A stretch of DNA of 64,000 nt. It comes from Rubrivirga marina (GTDB lineage: Bacteria; Bacteroidota; Rhodothermia; Rhodothermales; Rubricoccaceae). Every line of letters begins with the position of its first letter. The first letter of the stretch is position 1. The position numbers and the translations under genes are program-made. The DNA is taken from the NCBI RefSeq assembly GCF_002283365.1, contig NZ_MQWD01000001.1, positions 1,106,202 to 1,170,201 of the forward strand, read 5' to 3'. The notes beneath the pieces are model-generated. The model did no database searches. It saw nothing but the letters and a program-made list of their open reading frames with translations, and was not told the origin of the DNA. This document shows positions 8,863 to 17,192 of the stretch, in pieces.

Positions 8863-9308
8863 GACGGGGAGAGGGCCGAGGCGGCGCGTCCGGCGGAGGC
8901 GAGGTCGTCGAGCGCGGCGGTCTCGACGCGGAGGGCGTGGAGACGGTGATCGCGGGCGGCCTCCTCGCGGAGCCCGTCGAGGGCCTCGTGCTGGCGGATG
9001 GCGTCGGCGAGCGCGCGGCGGGCGCGGGCCTCGTCGGCGCGGAGGCGCTCGGCGGCCCGGCGCGCCTCGGCGACGGTGCGGGCGAGGCCGCCGCGGTGGG
9101 CCGCGGCGTGGCCCAACTGGCGGGCGGTCCGGCCGTTGCCGCCCGCCGCGAGCCCGTCCTCGAGCCGGGCCTCGGCTCGGGCCACGTCGGCCTCGGCGGA
9201 GGCCCGCGCGTCGACCGCGCGCCCGAGCGCCTCACGGGCGGCGTCGACGGCGCGCTCGCGGATCTGGAGCACGGGGGTGAGCGCGAACTGGAACGGGCGG
9301 GTCGGCAT
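8859..9308 (-). CDS. fliJ: Flagellar export chaperone FliJ
   Basis: 149 residues, almost entirely predicted coiled coil. It begins with RPFQFALTPVLQIRERAVD, the FliJ family opening (F-x-F-x-LxxVLxxRE). FliJ is the central stalk of the FliI ATPase ring and ferries export chaperones. It lies 49 bases after fliI and overlaps the motE-like gene. Primary sequence of FliJ diverges quickly, so the call also leans on position. Confidence 0.88.
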   Translation of the reverse strand: MPTRPFQFALTPVLQIRERAVDAAREALGRAVDARASAEADVARAEARLEDGLAAGGNGRTARQLGHAAAHRGGLARTVAEARRAAERLRADEARARRALADAIRQHEALDGLREEAARDHRLHALRVETAALDDLASAGRAASALSPS

Positions 9309-9357
9309 CAGGAGCGGTGGGAGGCAGTCGGGAGCCCGGCAATGACCGGGCCAGGAT

Positions 9358-10668
9358 TCAGGAGAGGAGCGCGGCGAGCCGGCCCGCGACGTCGTCGGCG
9401 TCGGCGTCGGCGGGGCCCTGGCGGAGGAAGGCGGTGAGGGCCGGCGCGAGCTCGACGGCCCGGTCGGCCTCGGGGTCCTGGCCCGGCTCGAAAGCGCCGA
9501 CGCGGACGAGCGGCTCGACCTCGCGGTAGGCCGCGATGAGCGCCCGCGCCTGCCGCGCGGCCTCCTGCTGGGCCGGCGGCGTCACGCGCGGCATCACGCG
9601 GCTCACGCTCGCGGGCACGTCGATGGCCGGGAAATGGCCCGAATCGGCCAGCTTCCGCGAGAGGACGACGTGGCCGTCGAGGATGCCGCGGACGGCGTCG
9701 GCGACGGGCTCGTCGAGGTCGCCACCGTCGACGAGGACGGTGAACAGACCGGTGATCGTCCCGCGCGCGCCGGGGCCGGCGCGCTCGAGGAGGCGGGGGA
9801 GGAGCGCGAACACGCTCGGCGTGTAGCCCCGCGTCGTCGGCGGCTCGCCGGCGGCCAGCCCGATCTCGCGCTGGGCTTGGGCCACGCGCGTGACCGAGTC
9901 CATCATGAGGAGGACGTCTTTTCCGGCGTCGCGGAAATGCTCGGCGATGGCCGTCGCCACGAGCGAGCCGCGGACGCGGGCCAGCGCGGCCTGGTCGCCG
10001 GTGACGGCGACGACGACGGATCGCTTGAGCCCCTCCTCGCCGAGCGTGTCGTGGACGAACTCGCGGACCTCGCGGCCCCGCTCGCCGATCAGCGCGATCA
10101 CGTTGACGTCGGCCTCGGAGCGCGCGGCGATCGTCCCGAGGAGCGTGCTCTTGCCCACGCCGGACCCCGCGAAGATGCCGACGCGCTGGCCCTTGGCGAG
10201 CGTGAGGAGCGCGTCGATGGCGCGGACGCCGGTCTTGAGCGGGGCGTCGATGAGCTGGCGGTCGAGCGGCGGCGGCGGCTCGGCCCGGACGGGGCGGCGG
10301 TCGGGGAGCGCCAGCGGGCCCTTCCCGTCGATCGGCCGGCCGGCGGCGTCGACCACGCGGCCCAGGAGCGCGTCGCCGACGGCGACGGCGTGGGGGCGGG
10401 CGGCGCGCTCGACGAGGCTGCCGGCGCGGAGCCCCGCGGCCTCGCCGAGCGGCATCAGGAGCGCGGCCGAGCCGCGGATTCCGATGACCTCGGCCTCGAC
10501 CGGGGCCACGCCGTCGGCCCGGCCGTCGGGTCGGATCGTGCACATCTCGCCGATGGCGGCGTCGAGGCCGGCGGCCTCGACCACGAGGCCGGTCGCGGAG
10601 CGGACGCGCCCGTAGCGGATCGGGCGCGGCGGGGCCTGGCGGAGCTCTTGGAGGCAGTGGCTGAGCAT
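9358..10668 (-). CDS. fliI: Flagellum-specific ATP synthase FliI
   Basis: 436 residues. An N-terminal beta-barrel domain precedes the Walker A motif GIFAGSGVGKSTLLG. The catalytic glutamate region LIGERGREVREF, Walker B DVLLMMDSVTR and the FliI/type III motif GEPPTTRGYTPSVFALLP follow. It energises unfolding and entry of export substrates. It is three bases from fliH, its regulator. Length and motifs are typical. Confidence 0.97.
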   Translation of the reverse strand: MLSHCLQELRQAPPRPIRYGRVRSATGLVVEAAGLDAAIGEMCTIRPDGRADGVAPVEAEVIGIRGSAALLMPLGEAAGLRAGSLVERAARPHAVAVGDALLGRVVDAAGRPIDGKGPLALPDRRPVRAEPPPPLDRQLIDAPLKTGVRAIDALLTLAKGQRVGIFAGSGVGKSTLLGTIAARSEADVNVIALIGERGREVREFVHDTLGEEGLKRSVVVAVTGDQAALARVRGSLVATAIAEHFRDAGKDVLLMMDSVTRVAQAQREIGLAAGEPPTTRGYTPSVFALLPRLLERAGPGARGTITGLFTVLVDGGDLDEPVADAVRGILDGHVVLSRKLADSGHFPAIDVPASVSRVMPRVTPPAQQEAARQARALIAAYREVEPLVRVGAFEPGQDPEADRAVELAPALTAFLRQGPADADADDVAGRLAALLS

Positions 10669-10671
10669 CGG

Positions 10672-11403
10672 CTAGAGCGGGTCGAGGCCGAGGCGGTCGC
10701 GGAGCCCGGCCAGCATCTCGTCGCGGACCCGACGGACGGTGGCGACGGACGTGGTGGCGGTCCAGTCGCCCTCGGCGAGCGACGGGTCGGGCTCCCAGCG
10801 GAGGCCCGGGTGGGCCCCGCCCAGCGACGCGGCGAGGCCGGCCTCCTCGATCCGGAGGAGGTCGACGGGGTGGAGCGCCACGACGACGGGGCCCTCGCCG
10901 GCGAGGGCGTCGATGGCCTCGGCCACGGCCGCCTCGGTGGCCGCCCGCTGGGGGTCGGAGAGGGGCGCGGCGAGGACGGCCTCGGCCGTCTCGATCGCGA
11001 GCGCGGCCAGCGTCGGCTGGAGCTCGCGGACGGCCCCGTCCCACAGTCCGCGCAGCCGCTCGGTGGCGGCGTCGACGGTGGCGGCGCGGGCCTCGGCGGC
11101 GGCTTCTGCCTCGGCGAGCGCGGCCCCGAGGCGGTCGACCTCGGCCTGGAGCGCCTCGACCTCGGCGTCGCGCGCGGCGTGGCCGGCTCGGCGGCCCTCC
11201 TCGAACGACGCGGCGGGGTCCGGCGGGGGCTCGGGCGTGGCCTCCGGCGGGGCCTCCGGCGGGGCGGCGGCGATCAGCCCCGCAAGCGGGACGAACGCAG
11301 GGAGATCGTTGCCAATCACCTGAGCGTCGGCCGTCAGCTCGGCGAAGCGGTGGGGCGCCGGCTCGGCGCCGCGGAGGACACGGACGGGGGGCGACGGCGT
11401 CAC
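10672..11403 (-). CDS. fliH: Flagellar assembly protein FliH
   Basis: 243 residues from a GTG at 11403, one base away from the fliG stop. The N-terminus is Pro-rich. A long helical region (about 65-135) with a GRRAGHAARDAEVEAL start leads to a C-terminal V-ATPase subunit E-like domain ending in DWTATTSVATVRRVRDEML. FliH binds and inhibits FliI and docks it at the C-ring. Position between fliG and fliI is canonical. Confidence 0.9.
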   Translation of the reverse strand: MTPSPPVRVLRGAEPAPHRFAELTADAQVIGNDLPAFVPLAGLIAAAPPEAPPEATPEPPPDPAASFEEGRRAGHAARDAEVEALQAEVDRLGAALAEAEAAAEARAATVDAATERLRGLWDGAVRELQPTLAALAIETAEAVLAAPLSDPQRAATEAAVAEAIDALAGEGPVVVALHPVDLLRIEEAGLAASLGGAHPGLRWEPDPSLAEGDWTATTSVATVRRVRDEMLAGLRDRLGLDPL

Positions 11404-11404
11404 G

Positions 11405-12403
11405 TCAGGCCTCGCTAGGCTCGAGCGAGACCTCGCCGGCCTCAGCCAGCTCGAGCGCCACGCCGACGACGGTCCGCTGGGCGTCCTCGATGTCGGCCGC
11501 GCTGGGCGAGCCGGCCATCTCCATCTCCTCGCGGAGCGCGGCCCCGACGCGCTCGCTCACGCAGGAGAAGAGGCGGTCGGTGAGGGTCGGGTCGGCCCCG
11601 CAGAGGGCGCGGGCGAGCGCGCCCTGGTCGGCGGCGGCGAGGATCCGGCCGAGCGCGCGGCCGTCGAGCCGGGCGAGGTCCTCGAAGACGAAGAGGAGCC
11701 CCTCGATCCGGTCGGCGAGGTCGGGCGTGCGGGCCTTGAGGTCGTCGAGGACGGCCTGCCCGGTCGAGCGACCGGACTGCATGAGGATGTCGGCGGCGCG
11801 CTTGACGCCGTCGGGGCCGACGGGCCGGCCGGCGGGGCCGAACCGCTGGCGGAGCGCGGCGTCGAGCGCGGCGAGCCGCTGCGGCGGGGGCGGCGTCAGC
11901 GTCGAGAGCCGGCGGATCACGTCGGCGCGGGTCTCGGCGGGCAGTTGGGCGAGGGCGTCGGCGGCCGGCCGGGCCGGCAGCTGCGACAGCACGACGGCGG
12001 CCGTCTGCGGGTGCTCGAGCGTGAGGAACGCGGCCAGCTCGGCCGGCGGGACGGACTGGACGAGGTCGAACCCGGTCCCGGCCGTGGCCGCCTCGACGCG
12101 CGGGAGGATGGCCCCGGCGCGGGCCTCGTCGAGCCCGCTCTGGAGGAGGGTCCGGGCGGCGTCGAGCCCGCCGGCGGCGTCGGGCGGCGGCGGCGCGGCC
12201 GAGGCCGACCGGTAGGCGGCCAGGACCTCGGAGACGAGCGGGGCCGGGACGCGGTCGAGGCGGGCGACCTCGACCGAGAGCCGCTCGGCCTCGGCGTCGT
12301 CGAGGGTCGGGAGCAGCTTGCTCGCCGTCTCGACGCCGAGGGCGACGACGAGCACGGCGGCCCGCTGGGTGCCGGTGAGGGCGGCGGCGGAGGGGGCGAT
12401 CAT
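11405..12403 (-). CDS. fliG: Flagellar motor switch protein FliG
   Basis: 332 residues from ATG 12403 (an upstream ATG at 12439 would overlap fliF). The N-terminal domain has LTGTQRAAVLVVALG. The middle domain has EHPQTAAVVLSQLP and the segment GVKRAADILMQSGRSTGQAV. The C-terminal torque domain has LLFVFEDLARLDGRALGRIL and ADIEDAQRTVVGVALEL. FliG joins the MS-ring to the C-ring and contacts MotA. It follows fliF by five bases. Confidence 0.95.
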   Translation of the reverse strand: MIAPSAAALTGTQRAAVLVVALGVETASKLLPTLDDAEAERLSVEVARLDRVPAPLVSEVLAAYRSASAAPPPPDAAGGLDAARTLLQSGLDEARAGAILPRVEAATAGTGFDLVQSVPPAELAAFLTLEHPQTAAVVLSQLPARPAADALAQLPAETRADVIRRLSTLTPPPPQRLAALDAALRQRFGPAGRPVGPDGVKRAADILMQSGRSTGQAVLDDLKARTPDLADRIEGLLFVFEDLARLDGRALGRILAAADQGALARALCGADPTLTDRLFSCVSERVGAALREEMEMAGSPSAADIEDAQRTVVGVALELAEAGEVSLEPSEA

Positions 12404-12408
12404 GGGGG

Positions 12409-13995
12409 CTAGGCAGTGGGGGTGTCCTCGCGGAGCCACGCCCGGACGACGTTGGAGGCGGCCTCGGGGTCAGCGTCGACCGCGGCCCGGAGGTCATCGG
12501 CCAGGGACGAGGTGTTGGCGAGGGCCTGGGCCTCGGGCGAGAGCTTGGCGGCGTACGGGTCGTCATCGACCGCCTCGATGGTGGCCCGGACGGGGGCGCT
12601 CTCGGGGAGCCCCAGGAGCTCGCCGTCCTCGCCGACGGCCAGCCCGTCCCCGAGGAGGCGGTCGGCCTCGGCGGCGTCGAGGGCCAGGGCCTCGCGCTCG
12701 GCCGGCGCGGCGAGCGCGTCGGCCAGCCGCTTCAGCAGGCGGTAGGCCAGGAGGAGGACCAGCAGGACGATGCCGTACCGCAGGCCGAGGCCCGCCCAGA
12801 CCGTCGCGTCGGCCGAGGCGAGGAGGCCGCCGGCCTCGGCCGGCGTCGAGAACCGGAGCTGCTGGACCGCGAACCGGTCGCCGCGCTCCTCGTCGAACCC
12901 GACGGCGTTCTTGACGAGCGACTCGATCTGGCGCAGCTGGTCGTCGGTGAAGGGGGTCGGCGTGTCGGCCTCGGCCGCGGGGTCGGCCGGCGGCGCGGCC
13001 TCGTCGAGGAGGACCGAGACGGTCAGCGCGCGGATCGAGCCGGCCTCCTGCTCCTGCCGCGTCGTCGTCCGCGTGACCTCGTAGTTCCGGACGGTCGACG
13101 TGGCGCCGCCGACCTCACCGGCCTCCTCCTGGAGCTCCTCCGAGAGGACCGTCTGGCTCTCGGGGTCGACGGCGTTCGTCTCCGAGGTCGTGCGCGCCAA
13201 GTCTAGGTCGGCCGCGACGCGGACGACGGCCCGGCCCGGCCCCAGCAACTGGTCGAGCATCGACTGGCCGGCCTCGGCGAGGTGGCTCTCGACCTCCTCG
13301 CGCATCCGGAGCTGGGCCGTCGAGAGGCCGCCTTCGGGGCCGGCCGCGTCGGGGCCCGCGAGCATCCGCCCGGCCTCGTCGAGGACCGTCACCTCGTTCG
13401 TCGAAAGGCCCTCGACGGCGCCGGCCACGAGGGCCGTCACGCCGGCCACCTGGTCCGGCCCGAGCGAGCCGCGCACGCCGAGCACGACCGACGCGCTGGC
13501 CGGGACCTGCCGGTCCTGGAACGGGCTCCGCTCGGGGAGCACGAGGTGGACCCGCGCGCGCTCGACCTGGCGGACCGACGCGATCGTGCGGGCGAGCTCG
13601 CCCTCGAGCGCCCGCTTCACGTTCAGGCGCTGCATGAAGTCGGTCATGCCCAGCGTCCCGCCGTCGAACAGCTCGTAGCCGGCGGGCCCCTCGCTCACGA
13701 CGCCCTCGGTCGCCAGCCGGAGCCGGAGGCCGTAGACGTCCTCGCGTGGGACGTAGATGGAGGCGCCGCCGTCGCGGAGGTCGTAGGCCACGCCCTGGCT
13801 CTCGAGCTGCTCCACGACCTGGCCAGCCTCCTGAGCCGGGAGGCCTCCGAAGAGGAGCGCGTAGTCGGGCTGGCTGGCCCAGCGGGCCACGAGAAGCAGC
13901 GCGCCCACGACCCCCACGACCACGCCCCCCAAGAGGAGGCGCCGGCGCGGCGGCAGCTGTTGGACGGCCTCACGGGCCTGGACGATAGCGGACAT
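12409..13995 (-). CDS. fliF: Flagellar MS-ring protein FliF
   Basis: 528 residues. N-terminal membrane helix at about 20-41, then YALLFGGLPAQEAGQVVEQL and the ring-building motifs FMQRLNVKRALEGELARTI and VHLVLPERSPF. A second membrane helix lies near residue 405. The acidic C-terminal tail (DPYAAKLSPEAQAL onward) is the FliG-binding end. FliF is the inner-membrane platform on which rod and export gate assemble. Normal length for the family. Confidence 0.96.
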   Translation of the reverse strand: MSAIVQAREAVQQLPPRRRLLLGGVVVGVVGALLLVARWASQPDYALLFGGLPAQEAGQVVEQLESQGVAYDLRDGGASIYVPREDVYGLRLRLATEGVVSEGPAGYELFDGGTLGMTDFMQRLNVKRALEGELARTIASVRQVERARVHLVLPERSPFQDRQVPASASVVLGVRGSLGPDQVAGVTALVAGAVEGLSTNEVTVLDEAGRMLAGPDAAGPEGGLSTAQLRMREEVESHLAEAGQSMLDQLLGPGRAVVRVAADLDLARTTSETNAVDPESQTVLSEELQEEAGEVGGATSTVRNYEVTRTTTRQEQEAGSIRALTVSVLLDEAAPPADPAAEADTPTPFTDDQLRQIESLVKNAVGFDEERGDRFAVQQLRFSTPAEAGGLLASADATVWAGLGLRYGIVLLVLLLAYRLLKRLADALAAPAEREALALDAAEADRLLGDGLAVGEDGELLGLPESAPVRATIEAVDDDPYAAKLSPEAQALANTSSLADDLRAAVDADPEAASNVVRAWLREDTPTA

Positions 13996-14025
13996 GGGCG
14001 GGGGAGTCGGGGGGCGGGCTCGCTA

Positions 14026-14343
14026 TCAGACCTGCATCCGCATGAGCTCCTGGTAGCCGTCGAGGAGTTTGTTGCGGACCTCGGTGAGGAGCTGGAAGTG
14101 GAGCTCGGCCTGGTTCAGCGCGATCATCACGTCGTGGACGTTCTCGGTTTCGCCGGCCACGAAGGCCTCGACCTGGGCGTCGGCCGCCTTCTGGGCGCCG
14201 TCGACGCGGTCGACGGCCTGCGCGAGCGTGTCGCGGAAGGCCGGCCCCTCCGAAGGGCCCGGCGTGCCTTCGGACGGCTGGCTCTGGACGCGGACGGGGG
14301 TCCCCGGGCCCTGGGCGCGAGCGGCGATGGCGGCGACGGTCAT
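14026..14343 (-). CDS. fliE: Flagellar hook-basal body complex protein FliE
   Basis: 105 residues. A variable Pro/Gln-rich N-terminus is followed by FRDTLAQAVDRVDGAQKAAD, the conserved helix ENVHDVMIALNQAELHFQLL and the ending NKLLDGYQELMRMQV. These match FliE, the adaptor between MS-ring and proximal rod. The start codon abuts the stop of the 76-residue gene upstream; fliF follows after 30 bases. Confidence 0.95.
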   Translation of the reverse strand: MTVAAIAARAQGPGTPVRVQSQPSEGTPGPSEGPAFRDTLAQAVDRVDGAQKAADAQVEAFVAGETENVHDVMIALNQAELHFQLLTEVRNKLLDGYQELMRMQV

Positions 14344-14573
14344 CAGGCCGAGAGGTCGAGGCGCGCCCCGAGCTGGGGGGCCTGCTGGACCTGCCGGCTC
14401 GGGCCGTAGAGCTTCTGCGCGACGGCCGGCCGCGCGGGGAACGCGTCGGCGATCCGGGCCTCTTCAGCGGCCGTGAGCGGGGCGGCCGGAGCGGCGAGTG
14501 ACGGGCGGGCCGTGCGGGTGGACGGGGCGGTCGGGGCCGTCGGGAGGGCGGTGTGGAGCGAAAGTCCAGTCAT
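14343..14573 (-). CDS. Small conserved-looking protein between flgC and fliE, function unknown
   Basis: 76 residues, no signal peptide or membrane helix. The first 30 residues are Thr/Ala/Pro-rich. The rest has a defined pattern: LTAAEEARIADAFPARP, then AQKLYGPSR, then APQLGARLDLSA. It overlaps the fliE start by one base and lies 46 bases after flgC, so it is inside the basal-body operon. I recall similar short proteins (acidic helix, fP, lYG, lG..iDl) at this place in other flagellated Rhodothermota/Bacteroidota relatives, but cannot confirm this here. A basal-body or export accessory role is an inference from position. Confidence 0.7.
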   Translation of the reverse strand: MTGLSLHTALPTAPTAPSTRTARPSLAAPAAPLTAAEEARIADAFPARPAVAQKLYGPSRQVQQAPQLGARLDLSA

Positions 14574-14619
14574 GGGGTGTGAGCCTGCGTGGTGGTGCTC
14601 GGGCCTCGCAGCGCGAGCG

Positions 14620-15117
14620 TCAGATCTCGAGCGAGCGCTTGATCATCTCCTTGGCCGCCTTCACCGAGGTCAGGTTGGCCTCGTAGATCCGGTTGGCGGA
14701 GATCATGCGCGCCATCTCGTCGACGACGTTGACGTCGGGGTAGTGGACGTACCCGTCGGCGTCCGCGTCCGGGTGCGTGGGGTCGTATTCGAGCCGCTCG
14801 CGGGCCTCGCCTACGACCTCGGTCGTGGGTCCTAGCTCGGGGCCGTTGGTGGCGAGCTGGTGGCGGACGCCTCCGATGTGGCGGCCGTTCGCCGTCTGGA
14901 GCGGGAGCCGGGCCGCGCGGAGGGAGGACTCGAAGGCGCGGAGCGCGGCGGGCGCCTCGTGGACGGCTCGCTTCGGCTGGTACGGCGTGCCGTCGGCCGT
15001 CCGCGTGGTGGTCGCGTTGGCGATGTTTTCGGTGGCCACGCCGAGCGCAACGCGCTGGGCCTCGAGGCCCCGGGCGGCCGTCCGGAACGGGCTGAACGAG
15101 CGGAGCGGAGACAGCAT
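14620..15117 (-). CDS. flgC: Flagellar basal-body rod protein FlgC
   Basis: 165 residues. The N-terminal rod motif is present in a variant form (GVATENIANATTTRTADGTP). The strongly conserved FlgC ending is intact: GYVHYPDVNVVDEMARMI, then ANRIYEANLTSVKAAKEMI. FlgC is a proximal rod subunit built on FlgB. It begins two bases after the flgB stop. Confidence 0.94.
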   Translation of the reverse strand: MLSPLRSFSPFRTAARGLEAQRVALGVATENIANATTTRTADGTPYQPKRAVHEAPAALRAFESSLRAARLPLQTANGRHIGGVRHQLATNGPELGPTTEVVGEARERLEYDPTHPDADADGYVHYPDVNVVDEMARMISANRIYEANLTSVKAAKEMIKRSLEI

Positions 15118-15119
15118 CG

Positions 15120-15452
15120 TTAGCCCGCGCGCCCGGTGATGCCCGTCCGGATCCGAGCGAAGTGCTCGTGGAGCGCCCGCGTCGCCAGCTGCACGCGCAT
15201 CTGGGTGTCGGCGATCTCCATCAACTCGTCCTCGAGGAGCGGCGCCCGGCCTTCCTCGACCATCTCTGCTGCGACGGCGTCGACGTCCCCGTCAGCGCTG
15301 CGGCGGGCGTCCTGCAGCGACTCCTCGAACCGGACCGCGAGGCGGTTGTAGCCCGGCGTGTCGAGGTTGGCGACGTTGGAGGCGAGGCTTTCGAGGCGAT
15401 ATGTGTACGCCTGCATCGCGTTCTGAAGCAGGCGGAGAGGGGGGGGCGTCAC
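15120..15452 (-). CDS. flgB: Flagellar basal-body rod protein FlgB
   Basis: 110 residues from GTG 15452. A frame extends to an ATG at 15530, but that start lies on top of the sigma-54 promoter and adds 26 residues not seen in FlgB. The GTG gives the usual opening TPPPLRLLQNAMQAYTYRLE. The rod motif SLASNVANLDTPGYNR follows, and the protein ends in TQMRVQLATRALHEHFARI. It is the first gene of the large basal-body/motor operon, 51 bases after the predicted transcription start. Confidence 0.9.
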   Translation of the reverse strand: MTPPPLRLLQNAMQAYTYRLESLASNVANLDTPGYNRLAVRFEESLQDARRSADGDVDAVAAEMVEEGRAPLLEDELMEIADTQMRVQLATRALHEHFARIRTGITGRAG

Positions 15453-15513
15453 GAGTCGAAGGAGGGTGGGAACCGGTGGGTGCGGATACCGCTGGGGGAC
15501 GTCCTGAGGTTTT

Positions 15514-15530
15514 CGCCGAAACCGTGCCAA
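15514..15530 (-). promoter_or_regulatory. Sigma-54 promoter of the flgB operon
   Basis: Minus-strand sequence TTGGCACGGTTTCGGCG. The -24 element TTGGCACG is a full match to the sigma-54 consensus. The -12 element has the invariant GC (15516-15515), exactly ten bases from the invariant GG (15528-15527), but CG instead of the preceding TT. Predicted start is near 15503, 51 bases before the flgB GTG. A sigma-54 activator gene is divergently encoded 187 bases away. Confidence 0.75.
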
Positions 15531-15716
15531 CGCCTCCGATGGCCGCCAGTGGCGGCGTTAGTCGTGCATGCGAGAGGGTTAGGCCACGGTCAGGGTCCGT
15601 CCTGCACCGGGAAAACCCTTCCGGCGGCGGCAGCATCAGCCGGCCGGCGGGAGCCCCCTCCTCAAGGGCTATGTGTGGATGTAACCTTGTGTTTCTAGAG
15701 TTCGCCTCCCCCCGGA

Positions 15717-17123
15717 ATGCCCTCCGCGCCTGACACGGCCCGTCCCCGCGTGCTATTCGTCGATGATGAGTTGCCTCTTCGTGACGTCGTATCTCGCCTG
15801 TTGGATCGCCGCGGGGTCGACGTCACGACGGCCGGCGACGCGATCACGGCCGTCGAGATCCTGCGCGACGAGCCGTTCGACCTCGTCCTGACGGACTTCC
15901 AGATGCCCGGCATGGACGGGCTCGAGCTGCTGGCCCACGTGCGCGAGCACTACCCGGATCTCCCGGCCGTCATGATCACGGGCCACGCGAGCGTCCAGCA
16001 CGCGGTCCGAGCCATGGCCGGGGGGGCCGTCGATTACCTCCCGAAGCCGTTCGCCGTCGACGCCCTCGCGGAGCGCGTGCTCGAGCAGATCAGCGCGCGG
16101 GCGGCTCGTCGGGCGAGGCGGGCGGCCCGGCCCGATCGGCCCGTTCCGGCGAAGCGGCTGGCCGCCGGGGGGTTCGTCGGCGAGCACCCCGCGATCGTCC
16201 GGCTCCGCAACCTGGTCGACCTCGTGGCGGCGAGCCAGGCGCCCGTGTTCGTCCACGGTGAGAGCGGGACGGGGAAGGAGGTCATGGCCCGCTACATCCA
16301 CCAGCGGAGCGAGCGGCCCGGCCCGTTCGTGGCCATCAACTGCGCGAACCTCCCGCGCGAGCTCGTCGAGAGCGCGCTGTTCGGGCACAAGAAGGGCGCG
16401 TTCACGGGGGCTACGGGCGACCACACGGGCGTGTTCGAGGAGGCCCACGGCGGGACGCTCCTGCTCGACGAGGTGACCGAGGTGGAGCCGGCCGTCCAGG
16501 CCAAGCTCCTCCGGGTGCTCCAGGAGGGCGAGGTCCAGCCGGTCGGCGCGAAGCGGCCGAAGAGCGTCGACGTCCGGATCGTGGCGACGACGAACCGGGA
16601 CGTGTCGGGGGCGATCGCGGAGGGCGCGTTCCGGGAGGACCTCTACCACCGCCTCGCCGTCTTCCCGGTCAGCCTGCCGCCGCTCCGAGAGCGCGGCGAC
16701 GACATCCGGCTCCTCGCCGAGCGGTTCGTCGAGAAGTACCGGGCGCTCTACGGGCTCGGGCCGAAGACGATCGCGCGCGAGCTGATGGACCGGTTCCTCG
16801 CGTCGGCGTGGCCCGGCAACGTCCGCCAGCTCGAGAACCTCGTCCATCGGGGCGTCGTGCTCTCGGCCGGTCGCGAAGCGATCGAGGTCGGCGACGTGGA
16901 GCACGTGGACCTCATCGACGCCACGCCGTCGGAGGGGGAGCACCGCCTGGCCCCTCGCGCCCATGCCGTGACGACGCTCGACGAGATGGAGCGGGCCATG
17001 ATCCTCCGGGCGCTTGAGGAGACGGGGGGCAACCAGGTCCAGGCCGCCGAGCGGCTGGGGATCAGCGACCGAACGATCCGGAACAAGCTCAAGCGATACA
17101 AAGAAGAGGGGCACGTCGACTAG
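15717..17123 (+). CDS. Sigma-54-dependent response regulator, FlrC/FleR-like flagellar activator
   Basis: 468 residues in NtrC layout. The receiver domain (about 10-125) has the acidic pair FVDDE, phospho-acceptor Asp60 in LVLTDFQMPGMDG and Lys110 in DYLPKPF. The AAA+ domain (about 152-390) has Walker A GESGTGKE at 181-188 and the sigma-54 contact loop GAFTGA at 227-232. The C-terminal Fis-type helix-turn-helix has NQVQAAERLGISDRTIRNKL. It is the only plus-strand gene in the flagellar locus and diverges from flgB, whose promoter is of sigma-54 type. Control of the flagellar sigma-54 class is therefore the natural inference. No cognate kinase is adjacent. Confidence 0.9.
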   Translation: MPSAPDTARPRVLFVDDELPLRDVVSRLLDRRGVDVTTAGDAITAVEILRDEPFDLVLTDFQMPGMDGLELLAHVREHYPDLPAVMITGHASVQHAVRAMAGGAVDYLPKPFAVDALAERVLEQISARAARRARRAARPDRPVPAKRLAAGGFVGEHPAIVRLRNLVDLVAASQAPVFVHGESGTGKEVMARYIHQRSERPGPFVAINCANLPRELVESALFGHKKGAFTGATGDHTGVFEEAHGGTLLLDEVTEVEPAVQAKLLRVLQEGEVQPVGAKRPKSVDVRIVATTNRDVSGAIAEGAFREDLYHRLAVFPVSLPPLRERGDDIRLLAERFVEKYRALYGLGPKTIARELMDRFLASAWPGNVRQLENLVHRGVVLSAGREAIEVGDVEHVDLIDATPSEGEHRLAPRAHAVTTLDEMERAMILRALEETGGNQVQAAERLGISDRTIRNKLKRYKEEGHVD

Positions 17124-17134
17124 CGACGTGCCCC
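17108..17134. terminator. Hairpin overlapping the activator stop codon
   Basis: Perfect 11-bp inverted repeat GGGGCACGTCG / CGACGTGCCCC with a five-base loop ACTAG that contains the TAG stop of the sigma-54 activator. It lies between convergent genes (activator and flgM). There is no clear U-tract, so its efficiency as an intrinsic terminator is uncertain. Confidence 0.6.
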
Positions 17135-17137
17135 CGT

Positions 17138-17157
17138 GGCTCGTACCCCTACGAGCC
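17138..17157. terminator. Second hairpin between the activator and flgM
   Basis: Perfect 8-bp stem GGCTCGTA / TACGAGCC with a CCCC loop, three bases beyond the previous hairpin and before the flgM stop at 17193. Likely serves the minus-strand flgM transcript or acts bidirectionally. No U-tract is visible. Confidence 0.5.
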
Positions 17158-17192
17158 CCCAGCCCGGTTGCCCGGGAGTCGTACCGGCCCGG

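Noticed and set aside
15453-15530. ATG 15530 as the flgB start
   Set aside because: It coincides with the sigma-54 promoter and adds residues not typical of FlgB; GTG 15452 fits the family.
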